The notes: a model not told the origin generated them from the letters alone. Positions 33,338 through 43,868 are shown, counted from the first letter of the stretch. The stretch: 64,000 nucleotides of DNA from an uncultured Methanomassiliicoccus sp. (GCA_905202485.1 CAJKRY010000005.1:53928-117927); one strand, 5' to 3'. Numbers and translations: made by a program.

Positions 33338-34729
33338 TCACTTAAGGTACTTTTCCCTTATAGTTTTATAATCTGTACACGCTTCTAAGAATCTTTTTGC
33401 AATGTCTGGACATGATCTATAAAATATATGCGGGTAGCCGACAAACATCTTATCATTGGAATGCATGCAGTTCCAATCTCCCTCTCCAGACGCTCTCTTT
33501 GCTATAACATCACTCCCGCAATTGCTGCTATCCCAATAGTGAAATTCATGGGCTTTAGCAATTTCATTTGTTTTTAGGATCCATGAATCTTGATTACTTC
33601 TAAGATCCACATATCCAAATCGGACAAGTTTTTCAGTTTTGTATGATCTGCCAGATATGACAGAACACATTGCATAGCTTGTCCCAGATGCATCTTCCAT
33701 TTCATCATGCAGATACATGAATCCGCCGCATTCTGCAATACATGGCATTCCATTTGATATTGCTGTTTTTATTGAGTGCATCATGCTTTTATTCTCATTT
33801 AGCTCTTCTGCATGTAATTCTGGATACCCGCCATATAATATCAGTCCGTCTGCATCGGGTATGCATTTATCGTGAATTGGAGAAAAATATTCTATTTGGG
33901 CGCCCATATCTTTTAGTAAATCGATGTTTTCATGATATATAAAACAAAAAGCTTCATCTTTTGCAACTGCAATTTTAGGAGAACCTTTTAATCTACATAT
34001 TGATTGATTTTGGTAAGTTAGTGGAGAAGCCCTTTTGGAAATTTCAATAATTTTATCGATATCTATAGTTTTTTCAAGTGTTTCTGCCATCAAATTAAGT
34101 TTATTTTTGATGTCTGTAATTCCATCTGGAGTTATAAGCCCCAAATGCCTGCTTTCAATGACTGCATCCCGCATTGAGGGTACATAACCAAGAACATCTA
34201 TTCCGAGTGTATTCTCTATAACACTTTTAATGCGTTGATAAACCTTTTCATTCATCCTGTTCAGTATAACCCCTTTGATGTGGTTATCTTTTTTATATTT
34301 TAAAAATCCTAGAATTGTAGCGATTATTGATGTACTTGCACCTCTGGAGTCCACAATTAATATCGTTGGAACATCCAAGGTTACTGAAACTTCATATGCA
34401 GATGCATTTGAGGAGGCTGCATTTATACCGTCATAGTAACCCATAACACCTTCTATAATTGAGATATCTGTGCCTCTGGCTGATTTTGCAAATAGGTACT
34501 TCACAGTCTCTGGTTCTGAGAAAAATAAATCTAAATTTGAAGATGATGTACCAATAACATTTGAATGGAACATTGGATCAATATAATCTGGCCCACATTT
34601 GAATGATGACACGCGCATTCTTCTGTTTATAAGAGCTTGAAGTATTCCACAAGTGATTGTTGTTTTTCCGCTGCCGCTTGATGTAGCTCCTATCAGTATT
34701 CTTGGAAACTCCTCTGTCTGTACAGCCAT
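33338..34729 (-). CDS. cfbB: Cobyrinate or Ni-sirohydrochlorin a,c-diamide synthase
   Basis: 463 residues. N-terminal ATPase domain with ATSSGSGKTTITCGILQAL (P-loop) and VEGVMGYYDGI, and a C-terminal class I-like glutamine amidotransferase domain with IAECGGFMYLHDEM (nucleophile cysteine) and the histidine in AHEFHYWDSS. CbiA/CobB makes the a,c-diamide in cobamide synthesis; CfbB does the same to Ni-sirohydrochlorin on the way to coenzyme F430. Eye inspection does not separate the two, and some methanogens use one protein for both. Start ATG 34729 is preferred; TTG 34750 is in frame and nearer the expected leaderless start from a TATA box (GGTTATATAG, about 34779-34788). Confidence 0.85.
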   Translation of the reverse strand: MAVQTEEFPRILIGATSSGSGKTTITCGILQALINRRMRVSSFKCGPDYIDPMFHSNVIGTSSSNLDLFFSEPETVKYLFAKSARGTDISIIEGVMGYYDGINAASSNASAYEVSVTLDVPTILIVDSRGASTSIIATILGFLKYKKDNHIKGVILNRMNEKVYQRIKSVIENTLGIDVLGYVPSMRDAVIESRHLGLITPDGITDIKNKLNLMAETLEKTIDIDKIIEISKRASPLTYQNQSICRLKGSPKIAVAKDEAFCFIYHENIDLLKDMGAQIEYFSPIHDKCIPDADGLILYGGYPELHAEELNENKSMMHSIKTAISNGMPCIAECGGFMYLHDEMEDASGTSYAMCSVISGRSYKTEKLVRFGYVDLRSNQDSWILKTNEIAKAHEFHYWDSSNCGSDVIAKRASGEGDWNCMHSNDKMFVGYPHIFYRSCPDIAKRFLEACTDYKTIREKYLK

Positions 34730-34920
34730 GTTCTCGTTTGTTTGTTTCAAACTATCAAAGGAGTATTGCTGTACGGCTATATAACCTCAATCAATGAACG
34801 ATATGGACATATGTTCCCATTGATTGAACGTTTTTCACATTCAACATTCCTAGCCAACATAAGATTAATTGCTTAAAAGCACATTCACCTCCATATTTAG
34901 GCTATTATAAGGCGAAGGGG

Positions 34921-37900
34921 ATGCAACCAATGACAGAAATCGACGATAAAATTGAATTTTGGAAAAAGCAATTATTAGATTTAGGCAGACGAAATCGTCT
35001 TATAAGTTATAAAGAAACGAAAAATTCAAACATAAAAATTGTTCGTCCCAATTATGACGATTTATACAAAAAGCTAGTCATATCTAGAAAGCAACTGCGA
35101 TTTCCTTACACTCCCCCCAAGGCTTTAGAAGATGAGGAAGATATAGCTGAATTTACAAAAGGGGACATAGCTACAGATAAATCAATCAATGAACAACAAA
35201 AGATATTAGGATCCCTTCGTACAAAATCAAAGGAAGGATTTGAAGAGCAAGGTATGAACACCCTCTACCTTTCATTTGGATTCTTAAACTGGAATGACGG
35301 TTCTGGAGATATAACCTCCCCTCTAGTCTTGGTGCCTGTATCCTTATCAACGGAAAGCATCGCCGATCCGTTCATCATGGAGTTAGCTGATGAACCTATA
35401 GTTGTAAATCCACTGTTATTGTATAAATTAAAAGATGAATACGATCTGACTTTTCCTGAATTTAATCAGAATAATGAAAGTCTCAAAAACTACTTAGATT
35501 CTGTTGCAGAGATGGTGAGTAAAAAAGGATGGAATGTTGATGAAAAGGCGGAATTGGCATTACTTTCCTTTTTAAGAATTAGTATGCACCAGGATCTGGA
35601 ACAGAACAATGAAAAACTCAGAAATAATCCTATTGTAAATGCCATATGCGGGGATGATTCAGGATTACCCTCTGTTGATTCTATATCTTCTCAACTAGAT
35701 CATGATAAACATAAGTCTTCAGAATGCTATCAGATATTAGATGCTGATTCCAGTCAAGAAGACGCCTTAGTTCTTGCAAGAAATGGAATAAGCTTCATAT
35801 TGGAAGGTCCTCCTGGTACTGGAAAATCCCAGACAATTGCAAATATGATTTCTGAAGCGATGGCTGATGGAAAAAAAGTTTTATTTGTTTCTGAAAAAAT
35901 GGCAGCTTTAGACATCGTACATAAAAGGTTGTCTGAAGCGGGTTTAGCTGATTTTTGCATGGTTTTACACAGCCATAAAGTCAATAAACGAGACATCTTG
36001 GATGAATTAAAGTTTGTATTGTATTTGGAGAGAAATCCGTCAGAGTGTAATCTGGATGATTTATATGCGTTAGATATGGAGAAGCAAGAGCTTGATACCT
36101 ATGCTGAAGAATTACATACAATTAGATACCCACTAGGTTTGTCTGTATACAGAGTCTGCGGTGAACTTTCCAGACTCCAAAATGCAAAGAGCTTAGATTT
36201 TAAACTAGATTCAATTTCTAACACGGACATGGATACGCTGATGAGGCGTGTGTATCTTGTTAGATCCTGGTCAAGAACTACTTCTGCAGCCATGAATCAG
36301 TCTGCTTGGTCGAACTGTATGTTTAAACAAAGGCCGACTCCTGGAGAGAAGGAAATAATAAAAACTAGGCTATCCAGAATGCATGATGAATTGGCAAACA
36401 TTTCCAAAGTAGTTGATGAAATACACTCTACGCTTAATCTAAACGATCTTTGCATATCATTAAAAACACTTGATTCATTCATAACTTCATTAACTCACTT
36501 TAGTAAATCTCCATCCCCGCCAGAAATGTGGTTAGAAAAAGATAACTTAGAATTGCTTAGAGAAAATGCAATGAGTCTTGCAGCACTTATGGACGAGTAT
36601 GAATCCATAAAACAAAGGCTTTTGCAGTTATATGACCAAAAGATCATAGCGTTGCCATCAATGGCTATTTCTGAAAAAACAGCTGAAACTGAGATGGCAT
36701 TTCTGAGAGAAAACTTAGCAATTGATGTTTTTGCGGACGAAGATGGGATTCTCAGGGGCGCAGACAAAATGATACGCGCCTGTGGAGAATCAATTACTGT
36801 GTTGGGGGAGCTTGAAAAAGTAAAAGACCTTGCTACTTCTTTAATTCCTCAGGGAACTGTACCAACCGTATCTGATCTCATTGCTGCTACGGAGATATTA
36901 AGCATTTTAGATGGTCCTATTCATCCCACTGAAAACTGGTTTACAGAGTTTGGTAGGAATGTAAGAGATGAAGCATTCACGGAAATAGTTTCTAAGTATG
37001 CAATAATCAGGTCATTGGAACAGGAGATTTTCAGATCATATGATAAGCAGATACTGGAACTGCCGTGTCCTGAAATGTTAAGTCGGTTTAAAAATGCTCA
37101 AAAGTCATTTGGTCTTAGATTTGGACAGCACAATACTGACATTAAAACATTAAGGAATCTCAAGATTGACAGTTCTAAAAAGCTTGATGATGCTGAAGCT
37201 ATAAATGTTTTACAAAAAGTGATTAGGCTGAAAGAAGAAAGAGTATGGCTCCGAGCAAATGACTTAGATTTACGTGATAAGCTGGGACGTGGTTACTCTG
37301 GAGAAACAACGGACTTTGACCTATTGAAGCAATCATTTATTGCTTTTGATTCAATAATCCAAAAGTTTAATGGCCCAGTTCCAGAAGGCATTAGACGATT
37401 ACTTCTTACAGGTATTGAAAGTTTAATTCCGGAGACCCTAGAGATTAAAAGAATCGCAACAAGATGTGCAACATTAAATGAGCTCGAATCTTCATTAAAT
37501 AATCTGTCTTTAGATGAGATGGACATTCAACAAGCTTCAACGGAGTGCAGCCGTATTCAAAATTCACTCATTGATCTTAAACGTGCTATCATGCCAATGA
37601 TTGAACTATCCTTGTCTCCTGCAGGTTATTCATCGCACATTATTAACATGCAGCGTCTAGTTAGACTTCAAGCTTTACATGATCTGGATTCTTCTAAAAA
37701 ATCTACAATGGAAGCAGAATTTGGATACTTGTATGATGGTTTGACTACTGATTTTAGGAGAGTTATAGATTACATCAATTGGACTATAGAGTTTACTAAT
37801 ACAATTAAAGAGTGGCGTATTCCTTTAGAAGTTGCTAAGTCCCTTGTTAACGATATTAATCTTGCAAAATCTTGTGAAAAACTAGCAAGTGATCTTTCTA

Positions 37901-39723
37901 AATCAAAGGGAAATATGGAGGAAGATACCGAATGGTTTGAATCATTGTATTCAATACCTATGGACATTTCAGACATGAAATTTAACGAACTTGATGATAA
38001 AATTACTTCATGCCTAAATGAGCTGAGCGACATTGATGAACAAGCAGATTTCAATAGAACAACAGATGATTGTAATTCTGAAGGGCTTTCATCGTATATG
38101 TCTGCAGCTTTGAATGAGGGTCTATCTGGTGAAGATGCTGTAAATGCATTTCTAAAGAAATTTTATTCTAATTGGCTTGAAGATATTCTATTCTCATCTT
38201 CTTCACTTAGAAGTCTCTGTGGAAATGATTATTCTGAAGAAGTTAAACGTTTCAATCAGTTAGACATCAATCAATTGTCTAATGCAAAAGTGAGGATAAG
38301 GAATAAGGTAATCTCCCGATTGCCCAACATTGATGATGCTGTTTATTCCAATACTGAATTGAGCATACTAAAACAAGAGCTGTATAAACAAAAGGGAGGA
38401 ATGCCAGCTGCTAAACTGCTCCATAAGATACCTAATGTTGTTATGAATCTCAAACCATGCATGATGATGTCTCCATTATCTGTAAGTTTGTTCTTACAAA
38501 ATGATGATTATATGTTTGATATGGTCATCTTTGATGAAGCATCTCAAGTCAGGACCGAAAGTGCAATTGGCGCCATAATGAGAGCAAAGCAAGCTATAAT
38601 CGTGGGAGATGTTAAACAGTTACCTCCAACAAACTTTTTCAGCTCTTCAGGCTCTGATTCGGATTCTGATGATGATGAACAATTTTTAGAATCTATCTTG
38701 GATGAAAGCCATGCACTGCCCATACGATCCCTTAGATGGCACTATCGGAGCAGGGATGAGAGCCTTATCGCCTTTTCAAATCACAATATCTATGGAGATA
38801 TGCTAATCACTTTCCCATCTTGCAATCATGGACGGCCAGACACTGGAGTTGAATATATTTATGTGGAAGATGGAGTATACGACCGCGGTAAAAAGAGATG
38901 CAATGTGAAAGAAGCAAGGCGCGTTGCAGAACTTGTATTTGAACATATTGAAAATAGAAGCTCTGAATCTTTGGGTGTAATTGCTGCCAGCGAAGCGCAG
39001 ATGCAAGCCATTGAAAGTGTTCTTAACTTTATGCGGTATCAGAATAGGGAACACGAAGAGTTCTTTAAAGAAAATAAAAAAGAACCATTTTTCATAAAAA
39101 ATATTGAAAATGTTCAAGGTGATGAACGGGACGTCATCATATTTAGTCTGGGATATGGCAAAGATACTAGCGGTAAAATGTATATGAATTTTGGACCATT
39201 GAGTAAGAAGGGTGGTACTCGCAGACTAAATGTTGCTGTGACAAGAGCTAGATCCAATCTGAAATTTGTTGGCTCTATTTTACCAGAAGATATTGATACA
39301 TATGAAGGGGATCTTGGCATGGTTCGATCGTACATTGAATATGCACTGCATGGTTCTGAATCCCTTGTTGAAAATACAGAAGACATAGAGACTTCAAAAT
39401 CCATATTTGAAGAATCCATCTGTGATTTTATACAATCTCATGGATATGTGGCTAAGCCAAGAATAGGGTGCTCTGGATATCGTGTAGATATTGGTGTAGC
39501 TGATTCATCAGATTCAGAACGTTATATTCTTGGTATAGAGTGCGATGGTTTTGTTTATAAATCGGCTCGTACAGCTAGAGAAAGAGAACGTTTGCGGTAT
39601 GACATGCTGCGTTCTATGGGCTGGAACGTTTATCGCCTACATGCACTAGATTGGGTTAGGGATCCAGAATCTGCTGGAAATGATTTACTAAACGCAATTC
39701 AATCTGCAATTTCCAATACATGA
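34921..39723 (+). CDS. DUF4011 superfamily I helicase with C-terminal REase-fold nuclease (Hhe-like)
   Basis: 1600 residues. The N-terminus has the DUF4011 signature WKKQLLDLGRRNRLISYK; Walker A GPPGTGKS at about 296-303; a long insertion (about 330-1180) of mostly helical sequence; then motif II FDEASQ with D1205, motif III VGDVKQLPPT, DERDVIIFS and motif VI LNVAVTRARSNLKFVGS of SF1 helicases. The C-terminal 100 residues hold a Vsr/MTES_1575-type restriction endonuclease fold with RVDIGVAD (D1523) and GIECDG (E1540, D1542), then RERERLRYDMLRSMGWNVYRL. This order (DUF4011, helicase, Vsr-like nuclease) matches single-gene antiphage systems such as Hhe. It stands alone, with RBS AAGGGG and ATG 34921. 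Confidence 0.9.
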   Translation: MQPMTEIDDKIEFWKKQLLDLGRRNRLISYKETKNSNIKIVRPNYDDLYKKLVISRKQLRFPYTPPKALEDEEDIAEFTKGDIATDKSINEQQKILGSLRTKSKEGFEEQGMNTLYLSFGFLNWNDGSGDITSPLVLVPVSLSTESIADPFIMELADEPIVVNPLLLYKLKDEYDLTFPEFNQNNESLKNYLDSVAEMVSKKGWNVDEKAELALLSFLRISMHQDLEQNNEKLRNNPIVNAICGDDSGLPSVDSISSQLDHDKHKSSECYQILDADSSQEDALVLARNGISFILEGPPGTGKSQTIANMISEAMADGKKVLFVSEKMAALDIVHKRLSEAGLADFCMVLHSHKVNKRDILDELKFVLYLERNPSECNLDDLYALDMEKQELDTYAEELHTIRYPLGLSVYRVCGELSRLQNAKSLDFKLDSISNTDMDTLMRRVYLVRSWSRTTSAAMNQSAWSNCMFKQRPTPGEKEIIKTRLSRMHDELANISKVVDEIHSTLNLNDLCISLKTLDSFITSLTHFSKSPSPPEMWLEKDNLELLRENAMSLAALMDEYESIKQRLLQLYDQKIIALPSMAISEKTAETEMAFLRENLAIDVFADEDGILRGADKMIRACGESITVLGELEKVKDLATSLIPQGTVPTVSDLIAATEILSILDGPIHPTENWFTEFGRNVRDEAFTEIVSKYAIIRSLEQEIFRSYDKQILELPCPEMLSRFKNAQKSFGLRFGQHNTDIKTLRNLKIDSSKKLDDAEAINVLQKVIRLKEERVWLRANDLDLRDKLGRGYSGETTDFDLLKQSFIAFDSIIQKFNGPVPEGIRRLLLTGIESLIPETLEIKRIATRCATLNELESSLNNLSLDEMDIQQASTECSRIQNSLIDLKRAIMPMIELSLSPAGYSSHIINMQRLVRLQALHDLDSSKKSTMEAEFGYLYDGLTTDFRRVIDYINWTIEFTNTIKEWRIPLEVAKSLVNDINLAKSCEKLASDLSKSKGNMEEDTEWFESLYSIPMDISDMKFNELDDKITSCLNELSDIDEQADFNRTTDDCNSEGLSSYMSAALNEGLSGEDAVNAFLKKFYSNWLEDILFSSSSLRSLCGNDYSEEVKRFNQLDINQLSNAKVRIRNKVISRLPNIDDAVYSNTELSILKQELYKQKGGMPAAKLLHKIPNVVMNLKPCMMMSPLSVSLFLQNDDYMFDMVIFDEASQVRTESAIGAIMRAKQAIIVGDVKQLPPTNFFSSSGSDSDSDDDEQFLESILDESHALPIRSLRWHYRSRDESLIAFSNHNIYGDMLITFPSCNHGRPDTGVEYIYVEDGVYDRGKKRCNVKEARRVAELVFEHIENRSSESLGVIAASEAQMQAIESVLNFMRYQNREHEEFFKENKKEPFFIKNIENVQGDERDVIIFSLGYGKDTSGKMYMNFGPLSKKGGTRRLNVAVTRARSNLKFVGSILPEDIDTYEGDLGMVRSYIEYALHGSESLVENTEDIETSKSIFEESICDFIQSHGYVAKPRIGCSGYRVDIGVADSSDSERYILGIECDGFVYKSARTARERERLRYDMLRSMGWNVYRLHALDWVRDPESAGNDLLNAIQSAISNT

Positions 39724-40044
39724 TATGGGGAACACTCAACCCACATCTATTTTTTTGCATCTTACCAATTCGTCAGGTTCAAACAGTCTACTCAATAAAT
39801 TCTTAACTCAATAGTCGGTATATCACATGTTTATCTCTAGACATCTTTAATGAATTAGCGCTTCATAATCTTTGAGTAAACATCTATGTTGATCAGACTG
39901 GATTGTAGTTTTTTCAAATTTAAGACCTTATCTGAATACAATATTTGGATCAATAATGTATGTTTATGTAGATTATTGATTTAGATAGTTCAATAGAAAC
40001 TAATTTTAAGTAGATTCGTCTCAAGAGTAATCGAGTGTGTAACT
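39724..40044. other. Intergenic region before the trp operon
   Basis: 321 AT-rich bases between the helicase and trpE. No clear TATA box, attenuator peptide with Trp codons or operator pair was found; the trp promoter must lie here. Confidence 0.5.
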
Positions 40045-41502
40045 ATGATCACTCCGACATGCGATGAAATAGTAAAATTATCAAGCAAATACAGATGCAT
40101 TCCAATCTGTAAAGAGATATATGCAGACTCGCTGACACCAATTCTTCTTTTGAGGAAGATTGCGGTAACTGATAAGCGATACTGTCTTCTTGAAAGTGTA
40201 GAGGGAGGTGAAAAATGGGGACGTTATTCATTTTTATGTTTTGATCCAGTGATGAGAGTATCATGCAAGAATGGATGTGTTACAACAGATGATGGAAAAA
40301 TTAAGACTGTAAATACAGACAATCCTTTGGACACCCTAAGGACGATACTCGATGAGTATAAATCACCTACATTGGATGGTTTTCCACCATTTACTGGTGG
40401 TTTTGTAGGGTATTTTGCATATTCTATGCTTAACTATGCGGAACCCACAATTAAGATAAAAAGAGGAGATTTCAATGATTATGATTTAATGCTATTTAAC
40501 AAAATAATAGCATATGACCATCTATCTCAAAAAATACTAATTATTTTCAACATGGACACAAGCAACATTATGGAAAATTATGGACGTGCATGTGCTGAAA
40601 TAGAAGAGATTATTGCAATGATTTCCAAAATTCCAGCATCTGAACCCTGTTCCATTGAAAAAGAACCTTGTTTTAAATGTAATATTTCTAAGGATTATTT
40701 TTGTAGAATTGTAGAAAGAACAAAAGAATACATCGAAAATGGAGACATTTTCCAGGCAGTTTTATCAAGGCAATTTAGTTGTGAATATGATGGTAGTTTA
40801 ATAAATGCCTATCGCGTTCTTAGAACAACCAACCCTTCTCCATATATGGTATATTTAAATATTGATGGAGAAGAGATCATAAGTACGTCTCCAGAGACAC
40901 TCGTTCGTCTTCAAAATGGAAGGCTATATACTTTTCCAGTTGCAGGTTCAAGACCAAGAGGTAAATCTATTGAAGAAGATACATCTCTTGAAAAAGAGCT
41001 GTTGGCTGATGAAAAAGAGCTTTCAGAACATAACATGCTTGTTGATCTTAGTAGAAATGATTTAGGAAAAGTTTCTAAATTTGGATCTGTAGATGTAGTG
41101 AATTACCAGATGATTCATCGTTATTCTAAGATTATGCACATCTGTTCACAGGTTGAAAGCGACATAAATGAGGACTGTGACGCTCTTTCTGCCTTGGAGG
41201 CGATTCTCCCCGCTGGTACATTGTCTGGGGCTCCTAAAATACGAGCTTGTGAAATAATTAATGAACTTGAGTCTCAGCCACGTGGAATTTATGGAGGTGC
41301 ATTGGGCTATATTGGCTTGAGCGGAAATCTCGATACATGTATTGCAATACGGATGGCCGTAAAAAAAGATGGAAAAGTATCTGTTCAAGCAGGCAGTGGA
41401 ATCGTAGCGGATAGTATTCCAGAATTAGAATATGAAGAATCTTTTAACAAGGCCAAGGCAGTCATCGATGCTGTAGTGCATTCCAACGAGGTGATGGAAT
41501 GA
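40045..41502 (+). CDS. trpE: Anthranilate synthase component I
   Basis: 485 residues. Converts chorismate to anthranilate using ammonia supplied by TrpG. CLLESVEGGEKWGRYSF (about 50-66) contains the LLES tryptophan feedback site; the catalytic chorismate-binding domain has IFQAVLSRQF, NPSPYMVYL, STSPETLVRL, PVAGSRPRGK, HNMLVDLSRNDLGKV and LPAGTLSGAPKIRACEII, ending with QAGSGIVADSIPELEYEE. It leads a seven-gene operon in which all junctions overlap or nearly touch; trpG begins 4 bases before its stop. Confidence 0.97.
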   Translation: MITPTCDEIVKLSSKYRCIPICKEIYADSLTPILLLRKIAVTDKRYCLLESVEGGEKWGRYSFLCFDPVMRVSCKNGCVTTDDGKIKTVNTDNPLDTLRTILDEYKSPTLDGFPPFTGGFVGYFAYSMLNYAEPTIKIKRGDFNDYDLMLFNKIIAYDHLSQKILIIFNMDTSNIMENYGRACAEIEEIIAMISKIPASEPCSIEKEPCFKCNISKDYFCRIVERTKEYIENGDIFQAVLSRQFSCEYDGSLINAYRVLRTTNPSPYMVYLNIDGEEIISTSPETLVRLQNGRLYTFPVAGSRPRGKSIEEDTSLEKELLADEKELSEHNMLVDLSRNDLGKVSKFGSVDVVNYQMIHRYSKIMHICSQVESDINEDCDALSALEAILPAGTLSGAPKIRACEIINELESQPRGIYGGALGYIGLSGNLDTCIAIRMAVKKDGKVSVQAGSGIVADSIPELEYEESFNKAKAVIDAVVHSNEVME

Positions 41503-42071
41503 TACTGCTCATTGACAATTATGACAGTTTTTCATACAATCTTTATCAACTAGCTGGATCAATAAATCCTGATATTCATGTAGCTAGAAATAATAAAATA
41601 AGCATAGATAACATAATAAAAATGAATCCCACCCACATTATAATCTCACCCGGACCAGGACATCCAAAAAATGCTGGCATATGTGAAGAAGTTGTGGATG
41701 TTTTAAAAGGGAAAATTCCTATTTTGGGTGTTTGTCTGGGACACCAATGCATCTGCGAATCATTTGGTTCACACATTGTGCATGCATCAGAGTTAATGCA
41801 TGGCAAACCAGATTTAATTATGATTGATAATTCTTGCAACATCTTCAATGACCTTCCAGATATCATTATTGCGGCTAGGTATCATTCATTGGTTGCAGAG
41901 AAAACCAGCATACCTACTAGCTTGAAAGTAATCGGTCACACATCTTCTGGAGAGGTTATGGCTGTAGGAAACGAAGATTACTGCATCTATGGTGTGCAAT
42001 TTCATCCAGAATCAATTTTAACTTCTTCTGGGAAACAGATAATGTATAATTTTTTGAGGTGTAGTATATGA
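41499..42071 (+). CDS. trpG: Anthranilate synthase component II (glutamine amidotransferase)
   Basis: 190 residues. Supplies ammonia from glutamine to TrpE. LLIDNYDSFSYNLYQL start, SPGPGHP oxyanion loop, GVCLGHQ with nucleophile cysteine, and the His-Glu pair in VQFHPESILT. The ATG overlaps the trpE stop (ATGA), and its own stop overlaps trpD by 4 bases. Confidence 0.97.
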   Translation: MILLIDNYDSFSYNLYQLAGSINPDIHVARNNKISIDNIIKMNPTHIIISPGPGHPKNAGICEEVVDVLKGKIPILGVCLGHQCICESFGSHIVHASELMHGKPDLIMIDNSCNIFNDLPDIIIAARYHSLVAEKTSIPTSLKVIGHTSSGEVMAVGNEDYCIYGVQFHPESILTSSGKQIMYNFLRCSI

Positions 42072-43090
42072 TTCAGAGAGCCATCTCAGATATCTTTGAA
42101 GGTAAAAACTTAGACAAACCGATTGTAAGGGATGTAATGTTTGAAATAATGGATGGTACGGCTACACACGCTCAGATTGGAGCGTTTCTTGCTGCTTTAC
42201 GCATGAAAGGTGAAAGTATTGATGAAATCACCGCATGTGCAGAAGTTATGAGGGATAAAGCAATTAAAATTCATCCAAAAACAGAAGTCATCGATATTGT
42301 AGGAACAGGGGGAGACTGCTCAAATACATTTAATATCTCCACGACTTCTTCCTTTGTCGTTGCATCCGCAGGCGTAGCCGTCGCTAAGCATGGGAATAGA
42401 AGTGTTTCAAGCAAATGTGGAGCAGCCGACGTTTTAGAGAGTCTTGGAATTAATATAAATCTCTCACCAATTCAATCAGAAACTCTCTTAAATCAAATGG
42501 GAATCTGTTTCATGTTCGCACAGATGTACCACCCATCAATGAAAAATGTATCATCTGTTAGAAAAGAAATGGGAGCAAGAACTATATTTAACATCCTTGG
42601 ACCATTATCGAATCCTGCCGAAGCAAAAATGATGCTATTGGGTGTATATGATGAAAAACTTGTAGAGCCGATTGCAAAAGTTCTTATGAACTTAGGTGTG
42701 AAAAGGGGCATGGTAGTTCACGGATCTGGATTGGATGAATTAACATTAAGTGGTTATAATAAAATTTGTGAAATTGATTCTGGATCATTGAATACATATT
42801 CATTATTCCCAGAGGATTTGGGATTTAATAGATGTTCCATCGATGATTTACGCGGTGCGTCATCTATTGAAAATGCTAGCGTATTATTAAAAATACTGTC
42901 TGGTGAATTGCACGGCCCCAAAAGAGATGTTGTTGTTTTCAACTCCGCTGTAGCACTGTATATTGCAAAAAAATTTGACAATATCGATCATTGTATTAAA
43001 TTAGCCAATGATCTAATTGATAATGAATCTGTAATAAAAAAGTTGGAAGAATTTAAATTTGCAACTAGGAGACTTGATTGCAATGCTTAA
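42068..43090 (+). CDS. trpD: Anthranilate phosphoribosyltransferase
   Basis: 340 residues. Transfers phosphoribose from PRPP to anthranilate. DIVGTGGDCSNTFNIST holds the GTGGD phosphate-binding loop; VAKHGNRSVSSKCGAADVLESLG follows, and the catalytic domain includes RTIFNILGPLSNPA and VHGSGLDELTL. The overlap with trpG and trpC shows tight coupling. Confidence 0.97.
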   Translation: MIQRAISDIFEGKNLDKPIVRDVMFEIMDGTATHAQIGAFLAALRMKGESIDEITACAEVMRDKAIKIHPKTEVIDIVGTGGDCSNTFNISTTSSFVVASAGVAVAKHGNRSVSSKCGAADVLESLGININLSPIQSETLLNQMGICFMFAQMYHPSMKNVSSVRKEMGARTIFNILGPLSNPAEAKMMLLGVYDEKLVEPIAKVLMNLGVKRGMVVHGSGLDELTLSGYNKICEIDSGSLNTYSLFPEDLGFNRCSIDDLRGASSIENASVLLKILSGELHGPKRDVVVFNSAVALYIAKKFDNIDHCIKLANDLIDNESVIKKLEEFKFATRRLDCNA

Positions 43091-43868
43091 TGAAATTATA
43101 CAGTCTACTAGAAACAGAATCGAATATGAAAAATCAGTTAATTCTTTGAAAGACATTAAGGATTTAGTGAAAACACTGGATATTAACAAATCTTTAAAAT
43201 TTAATCAATCACTGAAAAATGATGGTATAGCATTCATTTGCGAGATCAAACGTGCTTCTCCTTCAGCAGGAGTAATATCTGATAAATTTCCGTATCTTGA
43301 TATTGCAAAGCAATATGAACGTGCTGGAGCGGCTGCCATTTCTGTGCTTACTGAACCAAAATATTTTCTTGGAGATTACACGCATTTATCTGAAATACAA
43401 GCAGAAGTGAATATTCCAATTTTAAGAAAAGATTTTATCATTGATGAATATCAAGTGTATCAGTCAAAGTTACTTGGTGCAGATGCTATTTTATTAATAT
43501 CTTCATTGTTCGATAAGCAATCTCTTAAAAAAATGATATTGCTATGTAATAATTTAGGTATCTCTGCGTTAGTTGAAGCACACACATCAGATGATATAAA
43601 TTCTGCCATTGTTGCTGGAGCAAAAATCATTGGTGTAAATAATAGAAATCTGAGTATATTCAGTGTTGACGTATGTACATGTATGTCTCTTAGGAATCTT
43701 GTGCCAAAGGATATTATTTTTGTTGCTGAAAGTGGAATTAAAACACGTCATGATATTGAAGCTTTAGAACAATGTAATGTTGATGCAGTTTTAATTGGTG
43801 AAGCGTTAATGCGTTCTCAAGACAAGTGTAAATATCTTAACATCCTCAGGGGACATGACATTGATTAA
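43083..43868 (+). CDS. trpC: Indole-3-glycerol phosphate synthase
   Basis: 261 residues, TIM barrel. Closes the indole ring by decarboxylation of CdRP. CEIKRASPSAGVI (catalytic Lys), ISVLTEPKYFLGD, PILRKDFIIDEYQ, ALVEAHT, IIGVNNRNL and FVAESGIKTRHD are diagnostic. ATG 43083 overlaps trpD by 8 bases and has TAGGAG about 12 bases upstream; the longer frame from TTG 43059 is not needed. Confidence 0.96.
   Translation: MLNEIIQSTRNRIEYEKSVNSLKDIKDLVKTLDINKSLKFNQSLKNDGIAFICEIKRASPSAGVISDKFPYLDIAKQYERAGAAAISVLTEPKYFLGDYTHLSEIQAEVNIPILRKDFIIDEYQVYQSKLLGADAILLISSLFDKQSLKKMILLCNNLGISALVEAHTSDDINSAIVAGAKIIGVNNRNLSIFSVDVCTCMSLRNLVPKDIIFVAESGIKTRHDIEALEQCNVDAVLIGEALMRSQDKCKYLNILRGHDID

Noticed and set aside
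39724..40044. Tryptophan attenuator or leader peptide
   Set aside because: No short frame with clustered TGG codons and no competing hairpins were found before trpE.
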